Positions 26,139 through 35,207 of a stretch of DNA of 64,000 nt are shown here, one piece after another. The translations under genes and the position numbers were made by a program. Below the pieces are notes generated by a model, which searched no databases, was not told where the DNA came from, and worked only from the letters and a program-made list of their open reading frames with translations. This DNA comes from Williamsia sp. (lineage in GTDB: Bacteria > Bacteroidota > Bacteroidia > Chitinophagales > Chitinophagaceae), in NCBI GenBank assembly GCA_015069695.1, contig JADCRZ010000020.1, positions 53,307 to 117,306 of the forward strand, written 5' to 3'. Within the stretch, counting starts at the first letter, position 1. Each line of letters opens with the position of its first letter.

Positions 26139-27797
26139 ATGAGCCAGTCACTAACCGCAACCAATAGCCAGGTTGAGTATCAGATTACCAATCATGCTGA
26201 CATCCCCGTGGTGCTGGTACAGGCCAGCGCTTCAGATAAAGATGCTTTGAACATACAGCTATACGATCAGCCACTCACGATGCTTCAAGCAGGCGTCTCC
26301 GGTAACATCCTCAAAGACGGCGGCAATGCCTCTGTTACAATAGAGCATGCACAGGATGGTATGGCTTATTCCCTGATAGTAGCACAGGCAGACAACCTGT
26401 TTCCTGCGATGGCCTTTCCCGTCGCATTTCCGGAAAATGAAACAAGCACCATTGCTGTGTCTGTAAAAGCTGCTGATAGAAAAGCCATGCAGCTGGCAGA
26501 AAAATTTCTCCAGACCATCACAGCATTCCCATCATCTGAGCTGGCTACCGGCTACGCCACAGCCCTGGCCGATAAAGACATCAACAGCACTAACCGGTTC
26601 TTTCAGAACACGAAGGATTACAAAGAACTGACCCTTAATAAAGTGGTGGCTGTTCAAACTTATTACAACAGTTATCCCTTCATCTGGGCCAATTACGCTT
26701 CTAAAAAAGTATACAGGCTGTATCAGGCCAATGCCAGCAATACGACAGATGTTGGTTCGCTTACAATTATCACTCCGGCACAGGCGCCAGCCAGCGTAGA
26801 TAAGAGCCATCCTGATTTCTCCATCGTATACCAGCCGGCGGAAGCAGCAAGCGAACCGGTAACCCTGGCCTATTCCAATGGAAAGTTCAGCAACAAGGAC
26901 GGAGCAGCTAAGCCGGCCGTTGAACTGAAGGGCGTTTTCAGCACGGCAGACGGCACCACCAAAGATCAATCTGCTCTCTCCATTATCACCTTGCTGAAAG
27001 GAACGATCGATAATGTCGAGGTGCTTGGTGCAGTTCAGGAAGATGAGGACAGCAAACCCTGGATCAGCATCGACGGATTGCTGCATCCGGAGGACCTCAA
27101 AGACAAACTCCAGCTTGCCGGTATTGCAACACTCCTGGCTGGCACACTCGCGATCCTGGCTGCTGCTGCAGGCGGTATTGCCTATGCGCTGTACAGGAGA
27201 AAGATCCGGCTTAAAAAAGGAGTTGTGGATGTGTATGATGATACGGACACCGACAGTGAGTATTATGCGGACGAGAATGGCGGCGATGCATTTTGGGAGG
27301 TAGAAGAAGAGCGAATACAAAAAGAGCGGGACGACAATTTCCGCGAATGGAAGGATGGAAAAAACCTTTATACCGAACTGGGAAAAAAGCAACAAATGCA
27401 GGCTATGGACAAGGCTATCGCCAACCAGTACGAAATGCTGGGAAAAATCACCCAGTACGAAAATACATCGGAAGTTCAAGCAGCGATGGATGCGGTCGAT
27501 GAATCAAGTAAGCAATTGGACGACATAGCAGGTAACAAAAGCAAAGTTTCACTTCAGGAATTTAATTCCGGTCTTGGAAGTAACATGGAACTGTTGAAGG
27601 TGGCGTACGAGCGTATGGAAGGCAATCTGCAAAAAACAGAAAAGACCGAATTTGAAAAGATCCAGAACGAAACCAATGACATCATACAGGTGTTGCAGGA
27701 ACGCGAGCAGGCGGCAAAAGAAAGCGAAGGTTCATCCGAAACCAGTCCTGAATCAAGGGAAACCATTGAAATTAGCTATCTGGCAGTAGAAAAATAA
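26139..27797 (+). CDS. Unrecognised protein B, paralogue of A, with a clear transmembrane segment
   Basis: 552 residues. The N-terminus (QITNHADIPVVLVQASAS, LYDQPLTMLQAGVSGNILKD) and the block KAMQLAEKFLQTITAFPSSE, FFQNTKDYKELTLNKVV, YYNSYPFIWANYASKKVYRL align directly with protein A. The middle holds an unambiguous membrane helix (LAGIATLLAGTLAILAAAAG) followed by basic RRKIRLKKG, which predicts the C-terminal part on the cytoplasmic side. An acidic patch (YDDTDTDSEYYADENGGD) and a coiled-coil-like tail follow. No signal peptide. The gene begins 102 bases after A and no terminator lies between them. Family and function unknown. Confidence 0.8.
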   Translation: MSQSLTATNSQVEYQITNHADIPVVLVQASASDKDALNIQLYDQPLTMLQAGVSGNILKDGGNASVTIEHAQDGMAYSLIVAQADNLFPAMAFPVAFPENETSTIAVSVKAADRKAMQLAEKFLQTITAFPSSELATGYATALADKDINSTNRFFQNTKDYKELTLNKVVAVQTYYNSYPFIWANYASKKVYRLYQANASNTTDVGSLTIITPAQAPASVDKSHPDFSIVYQPAEAASEPVTLAYSNGKFSNKDGAAKPAVELKGVFSTADGTTKDQSALSIITLLKGTIDNVEVLGAVQEDEDSKPWISIDGLLHPEDLKDKLQLAGIATLLAGTLAILAAAAGGIAYALYRRKIRLKKGVVDVYDDTDTDSEYYADENGGDAFWEVEEERIQKERDDNFREWKDGKNLYTELGKKQQMQAMDKAIANQYEMLGKITQYENTSEVQAAMDAVDESSKQLDDIAGNKSKVSLQEFNSGLGSNMELLKVAYERMEGNLQKTEKTEFEKIQNETNDIIQVLQEREQAAKESEGSSETSPESRETIEISYLAVEK

Positions 27798-27819
27798 ATC
27801 ATCCTATTATTTTATCCGC

Positions 27820-30420
27820 ATGGCAACAATTACAACTCCAACAACCACTACAACCCTGGCACCTGTTTCCTTTCAAAACAGTTTACCTTATGATATCGGG
27901 GTTTATGACTCGTTCTCTTCCGCTACCGAATCAGCTGCAGACAACAATTATTTTGGTCAGCTCACCCTTCTAGGCATCATCAAAGCCAACAGTACCGGCA
28001 CTGTCCTGCCCATCCGCAGCAGTTCGGCCTTTATTGTCATGAACGCGCTGAATGGAAAACCGGTCATGCGTTGCGTCAAGCTGGTATTTCAGAAAGCACC
28101 TTCTTACCATGTGGTTCAGGCAGATGAAGATGCCATGACCACTACATTCAGCTTTATCCAGTTCATGCAGTCAAAACCTGCCGATCCGGTTTCCACAGCT
28201 TTTACTGCACTTATCAAAGAAAACTCATCCAGCCTGGTAAGCGCCGTTAACGGTTTTTTTACGCAGCATCCTCCGTACAACACCTGCACATTCCAGACTT
28301 ACATGATGGCAGTTGCGTATACGATCAAAAACCCCTCCCCTGCTGCAGCGCCTTCTTACTCACTCAGCCGGCTGGTAAGCCTGATGGGCGGCACCTGGCC
28401 ATCGGCCTTACCCGACATCAGCGTTACCCAGTTTACCTGCAATACGGACACCTGCGTGCTGGCTATCAGCGCGCAGGTGGACCTTACCAATCTTCCTGCT
28501 GAAACAGGCCAGATCGCCAGCAATTTTGCCTCTCTCTTTGGCGACAAAACCGTGCAGATCAGCATCCAGCTTAATTATGGCCTGAGCGCCGGCATCAGCG
28601 GAACCCGCCTTGCCATCATACTTGATACCATCCACATTCCTGTTGGTGGCGGCAAGACCCTTGCGATCACAAACCCTGAAATCAGCATCGACATCAATCC
28701 GCTCTTTCAGTTTGTAGTGTTCTCCATCAGCGGGGTGATTCCTTTTAACCTGATGAGCAAAGCATTTGAAGCGGATATTTCCATGACGATCGACAATGTG
28801 GAAGCCAGCATCCAGGCTTCTATTCAAGGCGACAACAGTTCTTTCCCGCCCCCCCCGGTGATGAAAGGCGTCCACTTTGACGAGTTCGGCGTGGGGATCG
28901 GCGTCTTCTTTACGCCGCCCGGCATCGCGCTCGGACTGCAAGGCAAGTTTCATATCGGTGACCAGAGTACGCCTGTTGTACAACTTGATGACAACACATT
29001 TGTGCTGGTGTGCAGCATAGAAGATGAAGTGCCCGACCCGGTGTATATCTCTTTTTATGTGCCTAGCATGGACATGGGGCAGCTGCTGGAAATTTTCACC
29101 AATTCCAGGCCAGCCATTGACGTGCCGGTAACGTTTACGGATATTTCATTCAAGTGGGCGCAGAACCCGATGGAGCCGGTTACCCTGCCAGATGGCAGTC
29201 TCTCACAGATGGGTTACGGCTTCAGTGCAAGCGCCAGCGTAGCAAATCTTTCTTTTTTCGGTGATATATCCCTCGACCTGAACAACGGGCTCACTGCCAA
29301 CATCGAAATGGCTCCCCTGCACATCGGCAACCTGGTGAAGCTATCGGGTGACGGGAAAGGCGTTACCATCAAGGTAGATCAAAATGGAAATCCCATAAAA
29401 AACAACCAGGTCGCGACCACGGCCGCCATGAAACAGGCAATTGCCTCTGCTTCCAGCGTGCAATGGGTGCTACCTGGCGGTCCTGTACTGGTTATCAATA
29501 CCCTTACTTCCCCTATCTTGCACCTCAATGCCAGGGTTGATGTTTTTGACCAGATCGGTATAGCGGTAGAAGCCGACATCAACAAAGACGACATTGAGTT
29601 CGAGGTGGATTTTGGCAGTGTGCTCAATGGAAAGATGGCCTGCCGGCTAACTGGTTTTCGCAACTTCTATGGTGCATTCCAGTGCGGCATCAACCGGACC
29701 ATTTCCCTACCGACGGTCGGGGGGATTAACTTTGGCTCGTTCAACCTGAACACAACTGTGAGTGCCCATGTTTCTATCACAACTGTAATACAGAACATTA
29801 ACCTCGTTGTAGGCGGGACCTTTGACTTCATGAACATTACCCGTTCTTTCGGCGATTATCCAATGGATATGCGTTCAAACAAGATTGCCGACCTGGTGGA
29901 AGGCATCGTTCAGTGTATCGCATACGATGTAGAAACCATCTTCCACGATCTGTATACGGATGTATCCAACTGGGCCCGGGTGGCTGTAACAGGCATACTT
30001 TCTCTCACTGCATCAGTTACAGACGTGCTGCGCGACGGTTTTGATCAAACGGCGAACCAGGCAGCTGCTGTTATGAAGCAGGCAGGCTTTGCCGCGAACA
30101 CAGTGGCCTCCGGTTTAAAAAGCACCTTTAACCTGGGAGCTGACGGCGTTGCTTCTGCGATGAACACAGCGGGGTACACGGCCGGCGAGGTGGCATCTGC
30201 GCTCAAAAATGTTTTCAGCCTCGATCAGATCGCGTCAGCCCTGAATACCGTCTTCGGACTGAGCGCTGATGCGGTAAACACCACCCTCAAGCAGGCTGGT
30301 TACGCTGCATCCGATATCGCCAATGCATTTAAAAGCCTGGGCGGAAAATTTGCCGATGTTGCTTCCACTGTTATTGGAGCTGTCACAGATCCCAGCAACT
30401 GGAACCCCCTGCACTGGTAA
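27820..30420 (+). CDS. Unrecognised protein C, large beta-rich member of the set with C-terminal helical repeats
   Basis: 866 residues, 22 bases after B. The N-terminus (FQNSLPYDIGVYDSFSSA, YFGQLTLLGIIKANSTGTV) and the segment FSFIQFMQSKPADPVSTAFT, AVNGFFTQHPPYNTCTFQTY correspond to the shared architecture of A and B. The centre (about residues 200-690) is a long run of amphipathic beta-strands such as VQISIQLNYGLSAGISG, FEADISMTIDNVEASIQASI and GIALGLQGKFHIGD. This pattern could form an extended hydrophobic groove or barrel. Residues about 740-845 hold helical repeats of the type VMKQAGFAANTVASGLK. No signal peptide and no membrane helix. A C8 tract at 28849-28856 lies inside the coding region. 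Family not recognised. Confidence 0.8.
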   Translation: MATITTPTTTTTLAPVSFQNSLPYDIGVYDSFSSATESAADNNYFGQLTLLGIIKANSTGTVLPIRSSSAFIVMNALNGKPVMRCVKLVFQKAPSYHVVQADEDAMTTTFSFIQFMQSKPADPVSTAFTALIKENSSSLVSAVNGFFTQHPPYNTCTFQTYMMAVAYTIKNPSPAAAPSYSLSRLVSLMGGTWPSALPDISVTQFTCNTDTCVLAISAQVDLTNLPAETGQIASNFASLFGDKTVQISIQLNYGLSAGISGTRLAIILDTIHIPVGGGKTLAITNPEISIDINPLFQFVVFSISGVIPFNLMSKAFEADISMTIDNVEASIQASIQGDNSSFPPPPVMKGVHFDEFGVGIGVFFTPPGIALGLQGKFHIGDQSTPVVQLDDNTFVLVCSIEDEVPDPVYISFYVPSMDMGQLLEIFTNSRPAIDVPVTFTDISFKWAQNPMEPVTLPDGSLSQMGYGFSASASVANLSFFGDISLDLNNGLTANIEMAPLHIGNLVKLSGDGKGVTIKVDQNGNPIKNNQVATTAAMKQAIASASSVQWVLPGGPVLVINTLTSPILHLNARVDVFDQIGIAVEADINKDDIEFEVDFGSVLNGKMACRLTGFRNFYGAFQCGINRTISLPTVGGINFGSFNLNTTVSAHVSITTVIQNINLVVGGTFDFMNITRSFGDYPMDMRSNKIADLVEGIVQCIAYDVETIFHDLYTDVSNWARVAVTGILSLTASVTDVLRDGFDQTANQAAAVMKQAGFAANTVASGLKSTFNLGADGVASAMNTAGYTAGEVASALKNVFSLDQIASALNTVFGLSADAVNTTLKQAGYAASDIANAFKSLGGKFADVASTVIGAVTDPSNWNPLHW

Positions 30421-30481
30421 TTTTTTTATAGCCCCCCGGTAGCGTTGTCGGGATAAGCAAAAGCTGTTTTTTCCACTCCAA

Positions 30482-30530
30482 AGGTGGTGCTGCAATTGAT
30501 GATCAATTGCAGCACCACCTTTTTTATTTT
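30482..30530 (+). terminator. Strong rho-independent terminator of the A-B-C operon
   Basis: 19-base perfect arms AGGTGGTGCTGCAATTGAT (30482-30500) and its complement at 30502-30520, followed by TTTTTTATTTT. It separates the three-gene operon from the sensor kinase. Confidence 0.9.
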
Positions 30531-30870
30531 CAACTTCTATTCTCACGCGGACATTTCAGGTATAAAATTGTCGCAACCAATCTATTTAGGCCCGCATCCT
30601 GCTCAACCAGCAGGGTGGGAAAGGTGATGAAAGCGGGTTTATGTGACAAGTATGGTTTTTTTTACCCATCTTGCCATATCGCCCATCCATCCTCCCCTGA
30701 AAAACCAGTTCTGTGCCGCGCTCTGTTATCCCGTTCATTTTCCGGATAGTACAACTATCAGCCTGCTGTCAACCTGTTGAACACTGAAGCGAGAGCAGCA
30801 GCAGGGATGTACCCCAATCCGTTTATAAAAAATTACGCTATTGATCCCAAAATAAGTGCACCGGTTTCTA
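30531..30870. other. Intergenic region upstream of the sensor kinase
   Basis: 340 bases without a believable gene. A lone right half-site (GCTATTG at about 30836-30842) resembles the regulon operator but lacks the left half and the -7 box. I would not call it functional. Confidence 0.35.
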
Positions 30871-33800
30871 ATGGCAGGCCCGTTCATGATTGATCGTATT
30901 AGTGGTTTTGCGCAGGCTGTTTTTATGCTGGTCTTTCCATTTTTTAGCCTGCTTTGCTGTACCTGCTGTGCGGGCAACCTTCAGGCACAATTGCCCGCTC
31001 CCCTGCAGCTGGAATCATTGAACATCCACAACGGGCTCTCACAGGGTTTTGTGAGCGGGATGGTACAAGACCAGAAAGGACTGATGTGGTTCACCACCAG
31101 TGACGGATTAAACAAATATGATGGCTATCAATTTAAGGTATATCATAACGATCCGGACGACAGCACAACCGTTGGCAGCGATGACCTGAGCTGTATCACA
31201 CAAGATAGCAAGGGCAGAATATGGGTAGGAACCCGGCACAACGGGCTTGACTTATTTGATCCCGAACAGGAAATTTTTACACACATCCGTTCCGGCAGAA
31301 GCAATAGTCTGCGCTCAAACAACATACTGACCGTAATAGCCGACCTGAGTGGCCATCTCTGGGTGCGTACTGATAAAGGTGTAGACAGAATGGAAATACA
31401 AAAGAGCACTAGCGGCATGCAGCTCCGGTTTACCCCGATCCGGCTCGACAGCACTTTTGAAGCAGTGAAGTTCAAGTACCTGCCGGAAAAAGTATTTACA
31501 GACAGCTACGACCGGGTTTTTATTACTACACACAGCAAAGTATGGGAAGTAGAAAACGGGGGCAAGAGCCGCAACATAAAACTGATAGAACGCTATCGCT
31601 TTCCGGTTGTTGATTCCATGCTGGTGGCCAATATCATGGAAGACACGGTCAGTCATTGCCTGCTGCTGAACAACGGCCGGATCATTAAATTTCCCGGCTA
31701 TAATTTTAAAAATCCCGTCCAGCTATACGGATCGGTGCGGACGCAAATTCCCTGGGCCCTCGACCAGCGCCGCCAGCTCTGGCTGCCCGACAGCAACCAC
31801 CTGATCCGCATCGACATTCCTACCGGCTTATCCGAAAAAATTCCGCTGGCAGCGGAACAGGAGGTACGCGGCATTTTTGGAAGCACCCGGTATTATACCG
31901 ACAAGAGCGGGGTGATCTGGATGGGAACGGCTGGCTTTGGCATCTACAAATACAATCCCCAGAAAGAAATTTTTCATCACATCCTTCCCCAGGTAGTTAC
32001 CTACCAGCTGGCTGAAGGCAAGGAAGGTGAGGTGATCGCCAACGGGCGATTTGCGCTCTTGGTAGGTCAACAACCGGTTGTTACCAAGGATATTCTTCGC
32101 AGCGGCCCACTGATCAAAGCGCTGGAACGGGAACACATCGGCTCTTTTACGCTGGACAGTGCAGGGAATTACTGGTATGGCCGCCCGCTTCAGCTTATCC
32201 GCTATGATCCTGCATCAGGAAAGATCCAGCGCATACCGATCCAGCCTCCTGAAAAAATCACACAGCCTTTTCCGATGTATGGCGACAGCCACAACAATAT
32301 TTGGATGGGATACAACCGGTATCTGTTCCGGTACAATATCAGCACCGGCCGCTTTACCCGCTACGAATATCCGGTTCACCTCAGGTCATACGACTATGAT
32401 TTCTTGCAATGCATATATGAAGATGAGGACCGGCTCTGGCTTGGCTCTGCGAGTGGATTGTTTTGTCTTTACCCGGCTACCGGTCGCATGGTGCATTATG
32501 AACACCAGCCGGCAAACACCCGCTCCCTCAGCAATAACCTGGTTATAAGTTTGCAGCCCGACAGGCGCCAACCCGGGCGTTATCTTTGGATCGGCACGCG
32601 CGGGGGTGGACTGAACCGCCTTGACAAAACCTCGGGTGATGTTGAGCGTTATACGACCAAGGATGGCTTGCCCAACAACGTGGTCTATGGAATTTTGCCG
32701 GATGGCAGGGGGAATTTATGGCTCAGCACCAACCGGGGATTGTCTGCCTTTAACCCCGTTCACAAAGACTTTAAAAACTTCGACGAGAATGATGGCTTGC
32801 AGAGCAACGAATTTAACCGCTATGCAGCCTGCCGTACACGCGGGGGGTTGCTGGTATTTGGGGGGATGAACGGCATCAATTATTTTGACCCGGCAGAAAT
32901 CAAGCCGCCCGGTGCACCCGAGGTGGTGATTACAGATTTCCGGCTTTTCAACAAGGAGGTCCAGTTTAAACTGCCGGGCGCGCCCATCCGGAAAAACATC
33001 AGCTTTTGCAACGAGGTAAGGCTGCGCTATGAGGACAACGTGATCACCTTTCAGTTCGCGGCGATGGATTACCGCAAACCAGGCAGTGCCCGTTACCGTT
33101 ACAGGATGGAAGGGTTTGACAAGGAATGGATTTATTCCGGCACACAACGCGAGGCCACTTACACCAATCTCGACCCGGGCGCTTACCGTTTTGTTGTAGA
33201 AGGCAGCTTTTTTCAAGGCATCTGGGGAGACAGGCAAACTTCTATCCGGGTGATGGTAGTTCCACCCTGGTGGCGCACCTGGTGGTTTTACATCCTGGCC
33301 TTGTCAGCCACTGCCTCAATTCTCTATGCCCTCTACTGGTACCGCCTGCACCAACGCCTGAAAGTAGAGCGGTTCCGCAACAGGATCGCCCGCGACCTGC
33401 ACGATGAAGTAGGCTCATCTATCAGCAATATCGCTATCTACTCCCGCATCATCCAGGAGCAGCTCAACAGTGCTGCCTTTAATTCGGGTCCGCTGGTAAA
33501 CAAGATCACCGAGAACGCCCAGGAGATCATGGAATCGATGAACGACATTGTATGGAACATCAATACAAAGAACGATGCCTTTGAGCATATCGTAAACAGG
33601 ATGCGCGAACATGCTTACCAGCTTTTTGAAGCCAAAGGTTATACACTCCATTTTTTCTTTGATGAATCACTGGCCCGCCTGAAGCTTGACATGGAAAAAC
33701 GGAGAGACCTTTACCTGATCTACAAAGAAGCGCTGAACAACATTGCCAAATACGCCCAGGGAAAAAATGTATGGATCAACGTAACGTCCGACGGCGCTTA

Positions 33801-33972
33801 TACCAATCTTTCTATCCGCGATGATGGAAAAGGGTTTGATGCTACCAAAGTGCGCAGGAGTAGCAACGGGCTCAGCAACATGCATTACCGGGCCACGGCA
33901 CTCCAGGGCCACATAACGATCTGGTCGGTGCCGGGAAGAGGTACGGAGATCAAGCTTGTTTTTCCACATTAG
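30871..33972 (+). CDS. Two-component sensor histidine kinase with regulator propeller and Y_Y_Y domain
   Basis: 1033 residues from the ATG at 30871; ATG 30886 and GTG 30856 are alternatives, and all precede the same hydrophobic signal (VFMLVFPFFSLLCC). The periplasmic part is a two-bladed seven-fold propeller: GLSQGFVSGMVQDQKGLMWF, GRIWVGTRHNGLDLFD, and later GRYLWIGTRGGGLNRLD and GLPNNVVYGILPDGRGNLWL. A Y_Y_Y domain (YRMEGFDKEWIYSG) and one membrane helix (WWFYILALSATASILYAL) follow. The cytoplasmic part is HisKA_3 with phospho-acceptor His in RIARDLHDEVGSSISN and a HATPase (NGLSNMHYRATALQGH). Such sensors usually detect carbohydrate or envelope signals. Partner: the regulator 58 bases downstream. 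Confidence 0.9.
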   Translation: MAGPFMIDRISGFAQAVFMLVFPFFSLLCCTCCAGNLQAQLPAPLQLESLNIHNGLSQGFVSGMVQDQKGLMWFTTSDGLNKYDGYQFKVYHNDPDDSTTVGSDDLSCITQDSKGRIWVGTRHNGLDLFDPEQEIFTHIRSGRSNSLRSNNILTVIADLSGHLWVRTDKGVDRMEIQKSTSGMQLRFTPIRLDSTFEAVKFKYLPEKVFTDSYDRVFITTHSKVWEVENGGKSRNIKLIERYRFPVVDSMLVANIMEDTVSHCLLLNNGRIIKFPGYNFKNPVQLYGSVRTQIPWALDQRRQLWLPDSNHLIRIDIPTGLSEKIPLAAEQEVRGIFGSTRYYTDKSGVIWMGTAGFGIYKYNPQKEIFHHILPQVVTYQLAEGKEGEVIANGRFALLVGQQPVVTKDILRSGPLIKALEREHIGSFTLDSAGNYWYGRPLQLIRYDPASGKIQRIPIQPPEKITQPFPMYGDSHNNIWMGYNRYLFRYNISTGRFTRYEYPVHLRSYDYDFLQCIYEDEDRLWLGSASGLFCLYPATGRMVHYEHQPANTRSLSNNLVISLQPDRRQPGRYLWIGTRGGGLNRLDKTSGDVERYTTKDGLPNNVVYGILPDGRGNLWLSTNRGLSAFNPVHKDFKNFDENDGLQSNEFNRYAACRTRGGLLVFGGMNGINYFDPAEIKPPGAPEVVITDFRLFNKEVQFKLPGAPIRKNISFCNEVRLRYEDNVITFQFAAMDYRKPGSARYRYRMEGFDKEWIYSGTQREATYTNLDPGAYRFVVEGSFFQGIWGDRQTSIRVMVVPPWWRTWWFYILALSATASILYALYWYRLHQRLKVERFRNRIARDLHDEVGSSISNIAIYSRIIQEQLNSAAFNSGPLVNKITENAQEIMESMNDIVWNINTKNDAFEHIVNRMREHAYQLFEAKGYTLHFFFDESLARLKLDMEKRRDLYLIYKEALNNIAKYAQGKNVWINVTSDGAYTNLSIRDDGKGFDATKVRRSSNGLSNMHYRATALQGHITIWSVPGRGTEIKLVFPH

Positions 33973-33977
33973 GGTAG

Positions 33978-34026
33978 ATAGCCTGTTCAGGCTATTGGAT
34001 TGCATACGGTGTGAACTGTATCTTTA
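33978..34026 (+). promoter_or_regulatory. Operator-promoter site 3, upstream of the response regulator
   Basis: Perfect dyad ATAGCC-TGTTCA-GGCTAT at 33978-33995 overlapping TTG at 33995-33997, 21 bases, then TATCTTTA (34019-34026). The start codon is only 5 bases downstream of the -7 box. A transcript from here would start at or within the first codon, so the mRNA may be leaderless. The arrangement implies autoregulation. Confidence 0.75.
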
Positions 34027-34030
34027 GTAT

Positions 34031-34666
34031 ATGATAAAGATCGTCATCTTCGACGACCACAAAGAAAGAAGAGATGCGCTGAAACTGCTTATCAGCCTTC
34101 AGAAAGAAATGTGCTGCATCGGGGAATGGGAAACCTGCAGAGACCTTGTCAGCAACCTGCGTGATGAGCTGCCCGATGTAGTGCTGATGGACATTCACAT
34201 GCCCGGCATGGATGGCATCCAGGGTGTGCGCCTGCTGCAAAAGCATTATCCCCATGTTTACATCATCATGCAAACGGTTTTTGATGATGATGAAAAAATC
34301 TTTGACTGCATTTTAGCCGGCGCCCATGGATACATCCTGAAAAAAGATTCGCCTGAAAAGCTGATGCAGGGCATTCTTGAAGTGGTGAATGGCGGTGCCC
34401 CGATGACGCCTACCATTGCGCGGCGCGTAATTCACCTATTCCAGAAACAATCCAGGAGGAGCGACCGCGAAGCATTTGATCTCTCCTCGCGCGAACTGGA
34501 AATCCTCGGTCTGCTGGTAAAAGGCCTCAGCCATAAAATGATTGCCGCCGAACTGTACATATCGATCTTTACCGTGAACAATCATATCAAAAAGATCTAC
34601 CAGAAACTTCATGTGCACAGTGTTTCAGAAGCTGTTGTTGCCGCCATCCAGAAAAATATCATCTAG
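34031..34666 (+). CDS. LuxR/NarL-type response regulator
   Basis: 211 residues. The receiver domain starts MIKIVIFDDH with the acidic pair Asp8-Asp9, the phospho-acceptor Asp54 in VLMDIHMPGMDG and the conserved Lys in GYILKKDSPE. The C-terminal LuxR-type helix-turn-helix is LSSRELEILGLLVKGLSHKM followed by SIFTVNNHIKKIYQKLHVHS. Proteins of this class bind 16-20 base inverted repeats as dimers, which fits the 18-base dyad in front of its own gene and three other promoters. It is the natural partner of the preceding sensor kinase and the likely master of the regulon. Confidence 0.9.
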   Translation: MIKIVIFDDHKERRDALKLLISLQKEMCCIGEWETCRDLVSNLRDELPDVVLMDIHMPGMDGIQGVRLLQKHYPHVYIIMQTVFDDDEKIFDCILAGAHGYILKKDSPEKLMQGILEVVNGGAPMTPTIARRVIHLFQKQSRRSDREAFDLSSRELEILGLLVKGLSHKMIAAELYISIFTVNNHIKKIYQKLHVHSVSEAVVAAIQKNII

Positions 34667-34683
34667 CGTTTTCCCTCAGCAGA

Positions 34684-34731
34684 ATAGCCCGTTTACGCCA
34701 TTGACTCCGCTCTCATTGCCTGCTAACTTTA
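34684..34731 (+). promoter_or_regulatory. Operator-promoter site 4, upstream of the membrane/lipoprotein operon
   Basis: Dyad ATAGCC-CGTTTA-CGCCAT at 34684-34701 (imperfect right half) overlapping TTG at 34701-34703, 20 bases, then TAACTTTA (34724-34731). It lies 30 bases upstream of the lipoprotein ATG at 34762. Confidence 0.65.
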
Positions 34732-34761
34732 CTGCATCAATCAATTTATACCCATCTGTTT

Positions 34762-35196
34762 ATGAAGCCCATTCCCGTGTACCGGCTGCTGGTGCTAGCC
34801 TGCTGCTGGCTCGCAGCCTGCTCCACCATTTCCAAATTTGACCAGTACTCCTACACACAATCCACTTCGCTGAAAGTTGATGCGCTCAATGTGATGAACC
34901 AGGCCACTGAACCTTATTCCCAGCACCAGACAGAAGTGGCGAAGGTGCGGCTGGACCTGGATAAGATGTATGAGTATCAGAAGAACCGGCCAAAGAATGA
35001 GATCACCGAAAAAATGTGGGGCGTGCTCCGCGATACGAGCGGACACTTGTTTGGCGGCTTTGTAAAAAGATGGCAGCGGGAAGGCAAGCTGGACCAGGTC
35101 TTTGTACAGGAAGCCCGCATACTGGTCGGTGAATCGTTCGACCAGATATCCCAGCTTGAAAGCGGAAAGATCAAATCAGTTCAGGTAACCAATTAA
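34762..35196 (+). CDS. Hypothetical lipoprotein of the regulon
   Basis: 144 residues with a strong lipobox (WLAAC, Cys20). The mature part is helical: LKVDALNVMNQATEPYSQHQ, VAKVRLDLDKMYEYQKN, then a GGFVKRWQREGKL turn and a final helix ARILVGESFDQISQLE. Resembles small Bacteroidota lipoproteins without a named family. First gene of a tight four-gene operon under site 4. Confidence 0.75.
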   Translation: MKPIPVYRLLVLACCWLAACSTISKFDQYSYTQSTSLKVDALNVMNQATEPYSQHQTEVAKVRLDLDKMYEYQKNRPKNEITEKMWGVLRDTSGHLFGGFVKRWQREGKLDQVFVQEARILVGESFDQISQLESGKIKSVQVTN

Positions 35197-35207
35197 CGCC
35201 CATCTAT

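Noticed and set aside
30836..30842. GCTATTG half-site before the sensor kinase gene
   Set aside because: Left half of the dyad and the -7 box are missing, so I do not count it as a fifth operator.
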